The notes beneath the pieces are model-generated. The model did no database searches. It worked only from the letters and a program-made list of their open reading frames with translations, and was not told where the DNA came from. Positions 39,309-51,723 of a stretch of 64,000 nt of DNA are shown piece after piece. Position numbers and translations under genes: made by a program. The DNA is from Rhynochetos jubatus (lineage: Eukaryota > Chordata > Aves > Eurypygiformes > Rhynochetidae). The DNA is taken from the NCBI GenBank assembly GCA_027574665.1, contig CM050648.1, forward strand, positions 36,838,200 to 36,902,199, given 5' to 3'. Every line of letters starts with the position of its first letter. Within the stretch, counting starts at the first letter, position 1.

Positions 39309-42300
39309 AGCTGCTTTTTGACAATACAGGCTTCACTATCCAGGGATTATTTCATCTAGCCTTAAAAAAAAGACAGCTCAGTTATATCAAATACTTTATT
39401 TCCGTGCTAAAAATTTGTATTTTATATTCATCCAGTAGTCTGTGGAACTAGATCTGTAAACTGGAGAAGTATTCTCTTGTTTACCCCAAATGCTCACATT
39501 TGTGTCCGTTTTTACTATAAAATACATGAGGTTTGTAAAGAATAATCTGCCACTTATTTAGCTCTTTATTTTAGCAGCATGTTTAAAAGTCAATCTCGTT
39601 GTAAATTAATTAGAACTAGTAAATCACATTTATTATGTTGGCTAGTTGTTTTTAAAATAAGCAGAAAACTGTTGCAAACTCAAAATGAAACTGCGAACAC
39701 ACAAATGAGAGGCTGAGCCTGTAGGATCCAATCTTACTGCAAATGGACATAGTAGTCTGTACAATGTATAGGAGAACTAATTAATGTGCTAAGAAACAGT
39801 CAACTTGTTTTAGTAAGGTGGTTTGCAGAGTCAAAGCCTAAGCTTGTTCACAGTGCTAGTCAAAGTAAATAGCTTTGCATGGCTTTTAAAAATGCAAGTT
39901 CATATAAAATGTAAGGTTATCAGACATAAGTCTCACCTGAACATAATTCCCACTGATATAATTGGAATTTCAGGGTAATTCCAGCCATCACAATATCCCA
40001 ATTATAATGTCTTCAGAGTATAAAATGTTTGGTGCAGAATAAAGATACAACTGCAGCACCAATGAGATAGAGAGTGAGTTGCAAATGGAATCAGTATGCC
40101 AAAAGCAGCTACCCCTAACTCAGAAACCTATCAGTCCACTCTGAACCGTGTTCATCTCTGCACACAGAAGGTACCTGAGCTCACATCCCAAGGCTCTCAG
40201 TGATACATAAACCAAGTCATTCTACCTATTATTTCCAGTGTATTACAGGAAACTCCTCTCTGGAACTGGAAAGAAACTCAAGGATGTCACGGGTGGCAAA
40301 TGGCATTAGCCTGAGCCAGTACTGAGGAGCACTGCAGAAGGCTAAGCCTGTACCAGGCATTTTCAGAGAAAAACATGACTCTCTTTGAGCAATAGTTGTT
40401 GTGTATGTCCAAATACTTGTGCTAGGGTAATAGTCAAGTTATGAGATAATTTTGCATCCAGAGACAAACCTTTAAACAACTTCCGCTGAAATCTTTGTAC
40501 TGTATAAAATCGATGGGAACCTGTTTTTGTAAGAGATCAGTACAAAACAAGCAAAAGTCTTTAGGTTTGGTCAATACATAAATAGAAGATTCCATTATTG
40601 TCCCTTATTCATGTAGCTTGTTCATCACTAATCTAAAAGAAAATATTACTTGTCTATCAGAACAGGGTTTTTTTGCCTTTGAATTATTTATTTTCTTAAA
40701 AAATATTAATCTCATCAAATATGAACAAAACCATATACGTTTATAAAAACCTGATCCAAGCAGGTTTTTCTCATTTCTTTTTAACCTCAGTAAATAATTA
40801 TAAGCCTCAGCAATATTACAATCACATTAATGAATTTTGAAGAACATCAAACAGCAGGTTTAAACTGAGGCAGAGGTTCCAAAATAGCCTGACTTGCTGT
40901 GTAGCAGTCAAAAAGGACAAGGTGTTTCTGGGTCTCAGACTCCCACATATATTTCCTAGCACTAGTCTTCTCTAGTTCTTTATCTTCCTCTCCTCACTTA
41001 CTGAGATGTCAATGCTGTTCTTTGCAGATTGCAGCAGTGAGCAGAGTGACTTTGCAGCTTTCTAAGACATCTGTCTGATAATATACTGCCGTAAGACATC
41101 ACCTATCACTTTTTCACTAACCAGGACTGCTTTGTATGGGTCATAATATCTCTTTTTAAAATTATTACATTTACTGCATTTTAAATAATATTGCCATGTT
41201 GCCTGTATCATGGTTAAGTGCACTACCCATAGTCTACTTCAGGGATTTTGGAGACGTGAGGTTGTTGCTGATTTCTCTGTAGAGATTCTACCTGCCTGCA
41301 TGTGCAACTTTGTGATGTGTCTTTGCACAAAATACACCCTTATTTTATCACCTCTTATTCTACCAGACAAGTTTCCAGTTGTGTCCAACTAAATCCATAT
41401 GCTCTTTATTGGCTATTCACTGATTTTTTCAAACCCTCCATGGGGATTCTTCTGTCTGAAGCCCAGGTGTTAATACTACCCTTCCATTTACACCTGTAAG
41501 AAGTGTTTGTTTTTCCAGCTAAATACATGTTTCTATCACACTCTGCGATGCCTTCAACTTTGTGTTCAGAGGACTGACTTTTCCATCTCTCTTGTCATTC
41601 TCCTATTTCCCCCAAAACTGTTTAGGTGTGTTTTCAGAGCTACACGGGTCCAACTTACTAGTTCTAGTAACTTTTACTCACAGCACTTCAAGTCCTCCTT
41701 CAAACTTCCTTGTATTGCCCTCACAGCTGCTAAACTACATATTAACCTTCAAGACCTGCTACCATTTTTTTTTTTAGAAGTTACTTGTTCTGAAGAGAAA
41801 GCAAACATTGGAAGCCATTCACTACCACTTATTTAGATAATTTCAGACATTTCAGTCCACATTATGGGCTCAGAAGAGGGAAAGAACTGTAATGGGCTGT
41901 AATTACTTGCCTAGGTAGTTTTATATTAACTCTCTATCTGTATAGTTTTAATATTAATTACTTCAGCTTACCAACTTCTAAAACGTGGACTAAAAATATA
42001 TTTTCTTCTGAGTGTTTAACTTGACATTACCCTTCAACTTTTTTTCTTCTCTTTCTTTCATCTATGGTTTTCCTTTATAAGCACAAATCAGCATCTTAGT
42101 TTTTAAATGAGCCTGCAGCTTCTTCTTTCCGCAATTTCTGGAGATAACCGCAAGATCTGACAGCATTTTGGCAGTACTAGAGAGCTAATACAATTCCCTT
42201 CAGTAAAGGAATCTCCCTTCTGGATGACTGAACTTGGAATGAGCTGCTGGTTAGTTAAAAGCTCGGCTTGCACCTGTAATATCTGTTACCAGATTTGCAA

Positions 42301-42678
42301 CTGGCTTTTTATTTTAAGTAATATAGATATGTCATGAGAAGAATAAGGGAAATACAGTAATCATTCACACATGTTTGCATGACAGACATACTACTTATAC
42401 AGGTTATCCAAAACATCTATTTTAAACACCTCTGCATGTCTTCTAATCACATAGAAATTTTCCTATATCATCATATATTTCACTTTTTCATCTTTCTGAA
42501 GTCCAGATCTAACGTTTTTGTCTTAGTCTGCATGTTCTGTTTGGTAAAACATTTATTTTCACAGTAGTTCACTCAGACCAATATTTACTTTCTACTGGTT
42601 TAATTTTCAGTATTTTACAAGCAGAGTACAACAAAATATTTCAGGGGCTCGTGACCCTCCCAACACTAGGAATACATA

Positions 42679-43070
42679 GGATCATACAGGCTCAGCAGGA
42701 CTTTAGGAGGTCTCTGTCTCACCTTCCTGCTCAAAGCAGGGTCAGCCAATATGCTTAGGGTTTTATCCAACTGAGTCTTGAAAATGTCCAAAGTCACTGA
42801 CTCCACAACCTCCCTGGGCAAAATGTTTCAGCAGTTAAATACTGCCATACTGATTACACACACACACTCTTTATATCTAACCAGAACCTTGCCTGCTTCA
42901 GTTAATGCCCAGTTTTGCTCACCCTCCTGCTGTGCACCCCAGTAAAGAGTATGCCTCCTCCTTCTTCTCAGGAGTCCCCATTTAGGCACTGGGAGGCTGC
43001 TCTAGGTGCCCCTGAGGCCTTCTCTTTTCCATGCCAAACAGAGTTCCTTCATCTTCACCCCATAGGTGGG
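42679..43070 (-). mobile_element. Older CR1 3' fragment
   Basis: Blocks such as actccacaacctccctgggc, aaaccttgcctgcttcagtt-like text and the closing tccatgccaaacagagttcc match the complement of CR1 3' regions. There are many substitutions and no intact tail, so it is an older copy or subfamily than the one at 10230. Confidence 0.8.
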
Positions 43071-44302
43071 ACCCCCAAATTATGAATGCTGGACAGTGTT
43101 AAAAAAAGCTGTCAACTGCTCTTAGCTGCAAGACTTCCTGCAGCATAACTCCTGCAATCTCTTTACTACCATGACTTATGTCCTGTAGAGTACTCCATGC
43201 CTTTAGCTCTTTTTTTTTTTTTCCCCCAGAAGGGCTGTAAGAAAACACAAGCTGTAAGAACTGGGTGAATGTCCCCATGAAAAAAGGCAACATCTCTACT
43301 TTTTTATTGTCATCTTATCTCAAAGATGCTATATCCCAACACATCAAAGTAGATAGATCTGCTGCAGCAGGTGGAGCTTCAGGAAAGCTGAACTACCCAT
43401 CTGACCCACATTTTTGTTCATGTGGTTTTGACTTTTTTTTTTTTTAAATATCGCCTAGAGGAAAAAGCAAGGTAGGGCTCTATTTTTCTGTTCTTTCTCC
43501 TAACTATGCTATCACTTTTTCTCTAAATCACAGATACTTCCTCCATTTTTATTATTTTAGCCTTAGTAGACAATATTACTCTTGCATAAGATATCAAATG
43601 TTTTAAGTACTAGTTCATGGTAGTTTCTACTGAGAATACTAGTTGTTTTGAAATACCCACACTTCAGCAGAAAATTGTGTTACTGAATCTCTAATATTAT
43701 TCCCTTGTGCTGTTACAGTACTTGTCAACTCCAATTTCACTGTGCTAGGACAAATACTAAAAAATGGCAGAGTTCTACAGTCTAAGCACAGACCTCACGA
43801 TCCTCTGCTTCCTCTCAATAAAATTATCGCCATAATCCTCACTCTGTCTCTCATACTTACAAATCCACATTGCAAATCTGTGAACCTAAACCCAAACAAT
43901 TAATTACATATTAACAACTAAGGGATCAGTCTTTTGGAGTTAATAACATCATTAGTGTTAAGCGTGACAGAGATTTCAACCTGATTTCTGAAGTAATGAA
44001 CTGACATTCAGCATTCCCGACTCATATTCTGACTTCCAGAAACTTGTCAGAGTTTATCTGTGTGTTTCAAATGTTCCTTCTACTAGTTTTGCATCAATAA
44101 ACTGTAGTGACAATTGTGAATTAAATTATAGCAATTGCTAAACTGGATGGCAAGTCTTAGCACATGCTAATCTTACAAGCCAAAATTAAGAACCGGTTTT
44201 TAGGAACTGGATGTATAGATACTGTTTGGGTTTGGCTTTTTTTCCCGGCAATCCTCTAATATTTATTGTGCACTCATTTTTGGTACTGGTTTTGATGGTA
44301 GT

Positions 44303-44320
44303 TATATATATATATATAGA
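44303..44320. repeat. Short (TA)n run
   Basis: Uninterrupted TA dinucleotides, under 20 bp. Confidence 0.85.
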
Positions 44321-46556
44321 TTTGCTGCTTATAAACCTTGGAAGATGTAACATCAGGTGCTGTGTTATCATGCCACATGACAAACAACTATCCTGCAAAC
44401 AGAGGCCAAGCTTATTTGAATGACACAAAGCACTGCCTTTTAACAATGGAAAAACCCACCAAAAGGATAATGGAGTACTGTCCACACAATTTCTAGATCA
44501 CTTTAACTAAAACTAGTTGGGGTAGAAGAGGTGGGAAATCCTGGAATCGAAATGTACGGACTGCTGGAATGAGCAAGAAACAACTTCTTTCCTGTCGAGA
44601 GAAAAGCCAAAAAAATTTGGTCCGTTTTCTTAAGAGAGAGTGACAGGGAATCAGCCCTCAGGGAGTAAAATTAATTTAACTCTCTGTCATCTTCCCATAC
44701 TATTGGCAGAGCAGGAATAATTAATGCAAAATGTACTCATGAGTGATTTAGTGGCAAAGAGATACCTTAAGAGTATCACTAGACAGTAAATATAGAAAAG
44801 GCATTACCTACCTTCAAACAATGAGAAATACTTGTAATTTCAAGGCAAACTACATGTGACTACTCCATATGAAGTCCCCTAAATTGTACCTAGTATTTAG
44901 TGATCAAATGCTATATTCTACAGAGAAAGACAGTTGGTGTGTGAAGGAGAGCGAAAGGATAGTGACAAATTAGATACCTGGTTTCTCATGACTGTGATGG
45001 CATGCATAAAACACTAGCCCACAGTCCCACTCCAGCACTATCGGACTTGGAATCAACTCCATTAAATACTCCACCTGCACTAGAAACAAATTTAACTGAT
45101 CTACTGAGACACAGACAGAGAAAGCTGCAGGACACAGTTAAAGCAAAGTATGAAGAAGTGACTATTTCTGCTGCCACTGAGTCCTGACCTGTTTAGGCCT
45201 TACATTATTTGAGTACAGCTACATATTTCAACCACACACATTTAGCTTTCACAAGACTTTTAAAGTAAGAGATTCAAGCAGATTGAGCCTTTTCATGGCT
45301 CGTCACCTAAAAGCCAACTTTGAGACAAGGACACAGTTCTGTGAATCTCCAGTTCTACGATAACTGGAGAATATGTCTTATCAAAATACCCTTTGTTCCT
45401 TTCCAGAAATTATTCAGATGTGGTAACTTAAGTGAAATTCTCAAATAAGTTATATTTATTTACATTAACATACCTTCTCCTCCCTATTTCAACTTTCCTT
45501 AAATGGCAAAGGAAGGAGTAGCTTCAGCACTCAGTCTAATACTGAAAAGTTATTACTTTCTCCCAAAACTCTGCTGAAAGAGCCATAGTGCTCCACGTGA
45601 GAAGGAAGCAAGCTCATGTCTTGACAAGCACCAATACAATTACACTATGTCATGTAAAATTCATGCATTATGAATGTAATAAAAAATATATATTTTGATT
45701 ATGAATGCGTTCTGGTGATTGTTCTACACGGCATACATCAACAGTCTTGGGGAGAAAACAGACTAAATAGAAGTTTTAAATCTAACTCTTAATAGAAGCC
45801 ACTAGTGTCACTGAACAACATCAAAAAATTACTAATTAAAACTTACTTTAATATATTAATTAGGAATAAAACCCCAATAACTTATGTCTCAAACACATTT
45901 ATAGGGTCAAACCACCATCAAAACCAAATAAAACAGAAAAATAAAACAATTAAACTACTGGGAAACAATACCTAACAAGTTTTTCATCGTAATACTTAGA
46001 TAACGAGATAAGATGTTCATCATATTCTGTATTTACAATACTACTTCCTTAGTTGGGGTACATCAGATTGAACAAACATTTTACTTCAGGTATTTCATAC
46101 ACTTTCCACCAACTGTACCAGAATCTGAAACACCTATATGCAATATGAAATGTAAATAAAAAACTGTTTTCTGGAAGTAGCATTAAATGACAGTTTCAGC
46201 AATTTGAAAGTCTTCACCAAGTAATCAATGTATCAGAAAAACAGTATGAAATTCCTGAAGAGGTGCTGTGGTGTTGTGTGGTGTATGACAACAGAATCAG
46301 TTTTTCTACAGGGAGTTCTAACACCTTCCTCTCAACGAATTTCAGTTTAGAAAGAAAGACAGACAACCAGATTTTGAAGCATTTCATTCAGGGTTTTGTC
46401 TTGGCTCAAGTTGTTTCAATTCTTACTTTGTGTTGATACATACATCATATTCTGCCAGATACTATAAACAGCACTATGAGTAATACCTAGGCATTTCTCT
46501 TGCAATATATGTATAAATGAATGTCTATTGCCACCCACCAAAACCCTGCTACGTTG

Positions 46557-46902
46557 GTGGTCTTTCAGTACTTAAAGGGGGCTTTATAAGAAACCTGGGG
46601 ACAAACGTTTTAGGTGGGCCTGTTGTGACAGCACAAGGGGTAATGGTTTTAAACTAAAAGAGGGGAGATTTAGATTAGATACAAGGAAGAATTTTTTTTA
46701 CAACAAGGGTTGTGAAACACTGCAACAGTTTGCCCAGAGGGGTGGTAGATGCCCACCCCTAGTACCATTCAAGGTCAAATTGGATGGGACTCTGCGCAAC
46801 CTGACCTAGTTGATGTCCCTGCTCATTGCAAGGGGGTTGGACAAGATGATCTTTGGAGGTCCCTTCCAATCCAAACTATTCTATGGTTCTATGATTTTAT
46901 GA
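46557..46902 (+). mobile_element. CR1 LINE 3' fragment
   Basis: It starts with tctttcagtacttaaagggg and includes gagatttagattagataca and ttgcccagaggggtggtaga. It ends with the tail ctatggttctatgattttat. It is on the plus strand, 5'-truncated and moderately diverged. Confidence 0.9.
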
Positions 46903-47680
46903 AAAATAACGTTGAGCGCTGCTGTGTTCGCATGTAATCTTTTTGCCTTCCCATCCTTGCCTCCCAATGTGAATTGAATTCACACATGCCTCTCTCAATA
47001 AACCCTCTCCTTATCTACTTCTCGGATGAACAATCTCTCCTAAGTAGCTGAAAAGAGCCCCAAGGCTGAGGAATTCACTGAAGCAGGCCAAACACTAGCT
47101 GTAAGGGGTTATGATACCTGAAATCAATTAATCATACTACCTCTCCCTCTGCTGCCACCTCCCTAAATTGTCCTGGTAACTCTGCATCAATTCTATCCTC
47201 CCACCACAAGGACAATGATTTCAGACGTGTACAACTGAGCGAGTAGTAAGGAAACATCACCAGAGTTCATGCACTTCCTCTGCTGCCTTCTGAATCTCCA
47301 AGTGAAGAAATCCCGTCCTTTCTTACTCAAGTACAAGCTTGATGGTTGTAACTGACTCTTTCTTTTGTGCTGCACACCCCAAAAGGAGAATGAGATTGCT
47401 GAGGAACTGGTGGCAGTTTAGCATGCAGACTTGTCAATCAAGTGGGCCAGATCTCCTCAGCCAGCTTCTGAACTCTGACATCCATATTTTGAGCTTCAGT
47501 GTAAACTGAAGAATAAGTATATGCAGAGATTATTGCAGATGACGAATACCGGACAGCCAGCCGCCTCACTAAAACAGATCCAGGTACGAAATACGTTATA
47601 TCCACTGCTGGATTTCCTTATACAAGTCTAAACTAACCTGTGCCCTTAAGAAGTATGAAGTAGTTTGGACATCCGTTTGT

Positions 47681-47739
47681 CCAGCACCCTAGGGATATCC
47701 TAGTGATTTTCCAGCACGCTAGGGATATCCCTAGGGATG
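47681..47739. repeat. 30-bp imperfect duplication with a 16-bp palindrome
   Basis: ccagcaccctagggatatcc at 47681 recurs as ccagcacgctagggatatcc at 47711. The second copy contains the perfect palindrome CTAGGGATATCCCTAG (47719-47734). The surrounding sequence was not recognised as a repeat family. Confidence 0.8.
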
Positions 47740-50675
47740 AGTAAAAGAACAGGGCAAGTACATAACAGTACTTTACTAGCATAATCCCTCAGTCCCCCGC
47801 TGCTTCATAGCCAGGGTCTTTCTGAAGCAGGGGTGGTATTTATATCTTACAGGAAAACAGGATATGTGATGCTAAATACAATCACTAGGAATGTAGAACA
47901 GGAGGGAGGTTGAAGTCCTTACCCTGCCCTTCCCACATATACAAATAAACACCTATTACACCTATCGTTTTTCCTATCCCAGCTCTTCTACTCTGTAAAA
48001 ATAACAAACATTTATTGAAAATCCTCAGCTATTTTCAGCCACTAAAATTTCAAGAAAGAATCAGAATCATAAAGCATGCAGTCCTCAAATATACAGATTC
48101 AGTTTGTATCTCTACAAATGATGGGAGACACCAAGGTACATAAGTATTCCTGTTGGATCAGGTCTGAGGAGCAGCTATCACTGTCCTGACCCAAAATTGC
48201 CAGCAGCATATATAGATGGTAAGTAAAGATCCTCTCAGTTACCTGCAGTTTCAAATTCGGGATCAAGATAGGGAATGTACCAGAACTAACATACTTAGTA
48301 AAGTGGTATCGATCTAGCTTCTGTGAAATTATCTAGTTTTGCAGATTTACACCGTAGTCTCCACAATCCTCTGCAGCAATACATTCCACAAAACAGCTAT
48401 GCTGGACCCATGAAAAGATACTTCCTTAAACTTAATAGCTTAAAATGTTACCTAAAATATGGCACGATTCAACCACAGCTCTTTACTATTTGCCTGACAC
48501 TTGATGTGCTCAGCACATCTGGAGGTGGGCAGAGAAACAGGATTGGGGAACAGAGTTGGCTAAGAGAATCACCTTCTTGTCTTTCTTATAAATGGTGTTG
48601 GAGTGGGAGGAAGGCTCTTCCTACAGCTTCTCTAAAGGGACCTCTGTGTCTTCACAGCTGTTAAACATCAGAACTGCAAGCATATGAGTTTAGAAGAGTA
48701 TTGGTCTGACGCCATGATACTGGGATCAGTATCACATCATAATGAGTGATATACACCATGTTGTTGTGCCCACTTGCCTTCCTTTAGAAGAAAGCCCAGG
48801 CATACAGGCCATAAAAAGGCAGTGTTAGTACAGACATTTAGGTTTCTGATCTGGACAGTCACTAGGCTTACACGGTGTCCTTGCTCTGTTCTTCAGGTAC
48901 AGGCTTAAATGAGGCTTTGTTTCCTTGTGTAAATGGTAAACAAATGACATTTCAGGCACCTGCCCATCATGATATTCAATACACAGCTATTTCTTGAAAA
49001 TGAATTATTCTTTTGAAGCTTTTCATTAGCTCATGTAACTCACTTAAACTCAAGAGAATTTAGTATCTCTAACTATAATTGATTTTCTCTCTCCATTTTC
49101 CCTTTAGCAATATGAAGCACAATCAGTTTCAACCCATTTTATGCTCATCAAACCAGAAATAACTACACAAGTATTGCAGAGAGTGACTAATTCAATTCAT
49201 AATTTATTCTAACCTTACAAACACCCTCTTAACCAAGCTACAGAACGTACTAAGCTTAGTAGAAGTTATTGTCAGTCTAAAAATTCTGTGTAAACAAACA
49301 CCTGTAGTATTACTGACAGTAAAATTCAAGAGCAGGATTCCATTATTTTAACACTTTAAACAACAAATCCGTGTTCTCTGAATAACCAGTTAGATGTTTG
49401 CTTAAACTAGTATCAACTATAAGATTCTCACTGATGTTGCTGCCCTTTGGCATACTATAGCATCTGAAATCAATGAACGCCATGAATGACATTGAGAGAC
49501 CTGTGCGTCTCTCTTGCTTCAGTGACTTCATATATTGGCAGAAAGAAAAAAATACTGAATATGGTATTTGTTAAACTTCTACACAGGTGTTCAGTAACAA
49601 GTATAATGCATGAAAACATTGATTTAAAATTAGCAGTAGATTTCAAGTTTATGGCTTCCCTCTAGACAACAGTCCTGCAGATCAAAGGTTCTGCTAAAAA
49701 ATACTGTTGGCAGTATCTGCATTAATGCTGCAGTTAAAATTTCTGTGAAATGCCATAAAAAATCCCAAAACTTTTGGATGTTATTTCTCACCTTAACTGT
49801 TTTGTAAAAATGAGTCCAACTGGTTTACCAATCCTGACATTTGTATACTACGTTCCCATAAAATGAATAAGAATGATAAAAATACAAGTTATCCATAATT
49901 GCCCATTTTTAAAAGAGAAATTCCTTCTCACAACCTTGGTGGTTTCTTTGCTGCTCTTTTTCCCCTACTTTCCTCTCCACTTCCCCTTCCACTAGAATTC
50001 AATATTTATTACATGTTCTCAAGACCATATCCTGTACATGGATCCCTCCAGGTAAACTCCATATAACCAACTACAGTAAAGGAATAACAGAACATGTATG
50101 TTAAAAGAGAAGAAAAAAGTGAAAGGAGAAGTTACAGCAAATACGACCTACTGAAGGAAAGAATATTTCTTTGTGTGAGTCCACAGAAGACTAGTTGAGC
50201 TCTACAGGTTTTACAGTCTTTACAAATTACAGTGCACTTATGCAACACGATAAAAATCCCAGCCAGATACCATCACTTACAAACTGCACCCTCTGGGACA
50301 ACCATGGTCACTTCTCTGCGCTACGCTAAGGTCTTCGTGCACAACAAAGGCCGACTAAGACGCAAAAGACACAAGAGACACGGGGCAAGTGTGAAAGACA
50401 TTCTAGAGTCCACAATTATGGTCTAAAACACCCATGGGGGAACAGAATCAGCTGTAAGTCAAAGGCAATATAAAACTGGGGAACAGTTTAACAATCGCAA
50501 GAGATGTAACTGTACACTGGTCAATCCCAGGAGGACAAGAGGAGCCTTTATCTAAAAGAAATGACAACTATGACCCTGGAAATGCCAGAGAGAGTAGAAC
50601 CAACCTTCCATCATGTCAATGCAACCTCTCAGTCTTCAAGAAGACATTAGTGATGGAATAAACATCTTTAAGGGA

Positions 50676-51182
50676 TGCACTGGGTCTGGCTGGGAGGTAG
50701 CTAATTTTCTTCATCATAGCCCAGGCAGTGCTGTGTTTTAGCTTTGTGACTAAATGAGTGTTGATAGCACACCAGTCTTTCAGCTACTACTGACCAACAC
50801 TTGCACAGAGTTAAGGCTTTCTCTGTTTCTCACTCCGACTCACAGCTTGTGGGCAAAAGGCTGGGAGGGGAGACAGCTGGGACAGCTGACCTGAACTGAT
50901 CAAAGGGATATTCCAGGCCATATAATGGCATGGTCAACAATAAAAACTGGGGCATGTTTATTTCCAAAGCATCGGTTTGCTTGTGGAAGGTGACGAGTGA
51001 TTCCTTTGGCATCACTTGTTTCAGGTTTTGAGGTCTTTCTCTCTCTTTTATTAAACTATCTTTATCTCAACCCATGAATCTTCTTGCTTTTGCTTTTCCT
51101 GTTCTCTCCCCCCTACCATTTTTGGGTAATGAATGAGTGAGGGGCCCTGTGGTCCTTAGCTGCTTACTGGGGTCAACCTACA
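50676..51182 (+). mobile_element. ERVL-like solo LTR (plus strand)
   Basis: It begins TGCACTGGGTCTGGCTGGGA and has the gtagctaattttcttcatca block. It then has a cagctgacctgaactgatca region with gggatattccaggccatata, and a closing ctggggtcaaccta. Inside are an AATAAA (near 50939) and an ATTAAA (near 51050), as in the avian ERVL-type LTRs I know. The TG start and the near-complete end (about 507 bp) make it a nearly full-length solo LTR. Target-site flanks AGGGA and AGGAG match only partly. It lies opposite to the host gene. Confidence 0.82.
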
Positions 51183-51582
51183 AGGAGGGAAAAAACATCT
51201 TTTGGAACTTTTGTCTTCAACTGTTCAGTGTCTATCCAAATTCTAAACCTTTCAGGAGTTTCAAAGTACCTTATAATGAAATGCATCAGAAATGGTCTAC
51301 CACACAGATATAAAAGAAGATTGAAAATAAATGGAAAATGAACAGAAGACTGAAGATCAGACCTTTTGCAAATTGTAATAAGAGTAACCTGCATTTATTG
51401 ATATTTTTCCTAGAACCAGATAGTTCTATTCAAATTGGGATGAACTATATCTTCCACATCAGACTCTAAAGAAAAAGCCACTGAATGTCAAATACCTATC
51501 ACATAGAAAGCGACAAAAGTAAAGTTTAAGCTACCCTTCATTCTTTCATTATTTCAAGCACACACTTGCATCAGTGCATTAC

Positions 51583-51723
51583 CTCTGCCACTGAAAATTT
51601 TGCAAAGTCTAGTACAGTCAGCCTCCACATGCGGAAGAGGCCTACTGTCTCCCAGAGGGGCCAGCTTCTGCACATGCACTACACAGCAGATGCTCACAGG
51701 TAATGTTGTCGATTCCCCAATAG
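51583..51723 (-). CDS. Candidate cassette exon inside the giant intron
   Basis: On the minus strand a T-rich acceptor (gattcttcttttttggaag) is followed by 141 open nucleotides and an AGAG/GTAATG donor. Phase 1 in and phase 1 out fits exactly between exon B, which ends with one base, and exon C, which needs one base, so inclusion would keep the frame and add 47 residues. The peptide includes the run TLPVSICCVVHVQKLAPLGD and has several Cys and Val residues. The plus strand is also open across much of this stretch, which weakens the coding argument. It could be a real alternative exon, a decayed exon or chance. No family is recognised. Confidence 0.33.

Noticed and set aside
48140..48210. Weak resemblance to an ancient CR1/L3-type 3' end (tgttggatcaggtctgagga)
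   Set aside because: The match is too short and too diverged to call by eye.
50232..50426. Basic Arg/Lys-rich 64-codon plus-strand frame
   Set aside because: No acceptor, donor or family resemblance. The basic run is short and could be chance.
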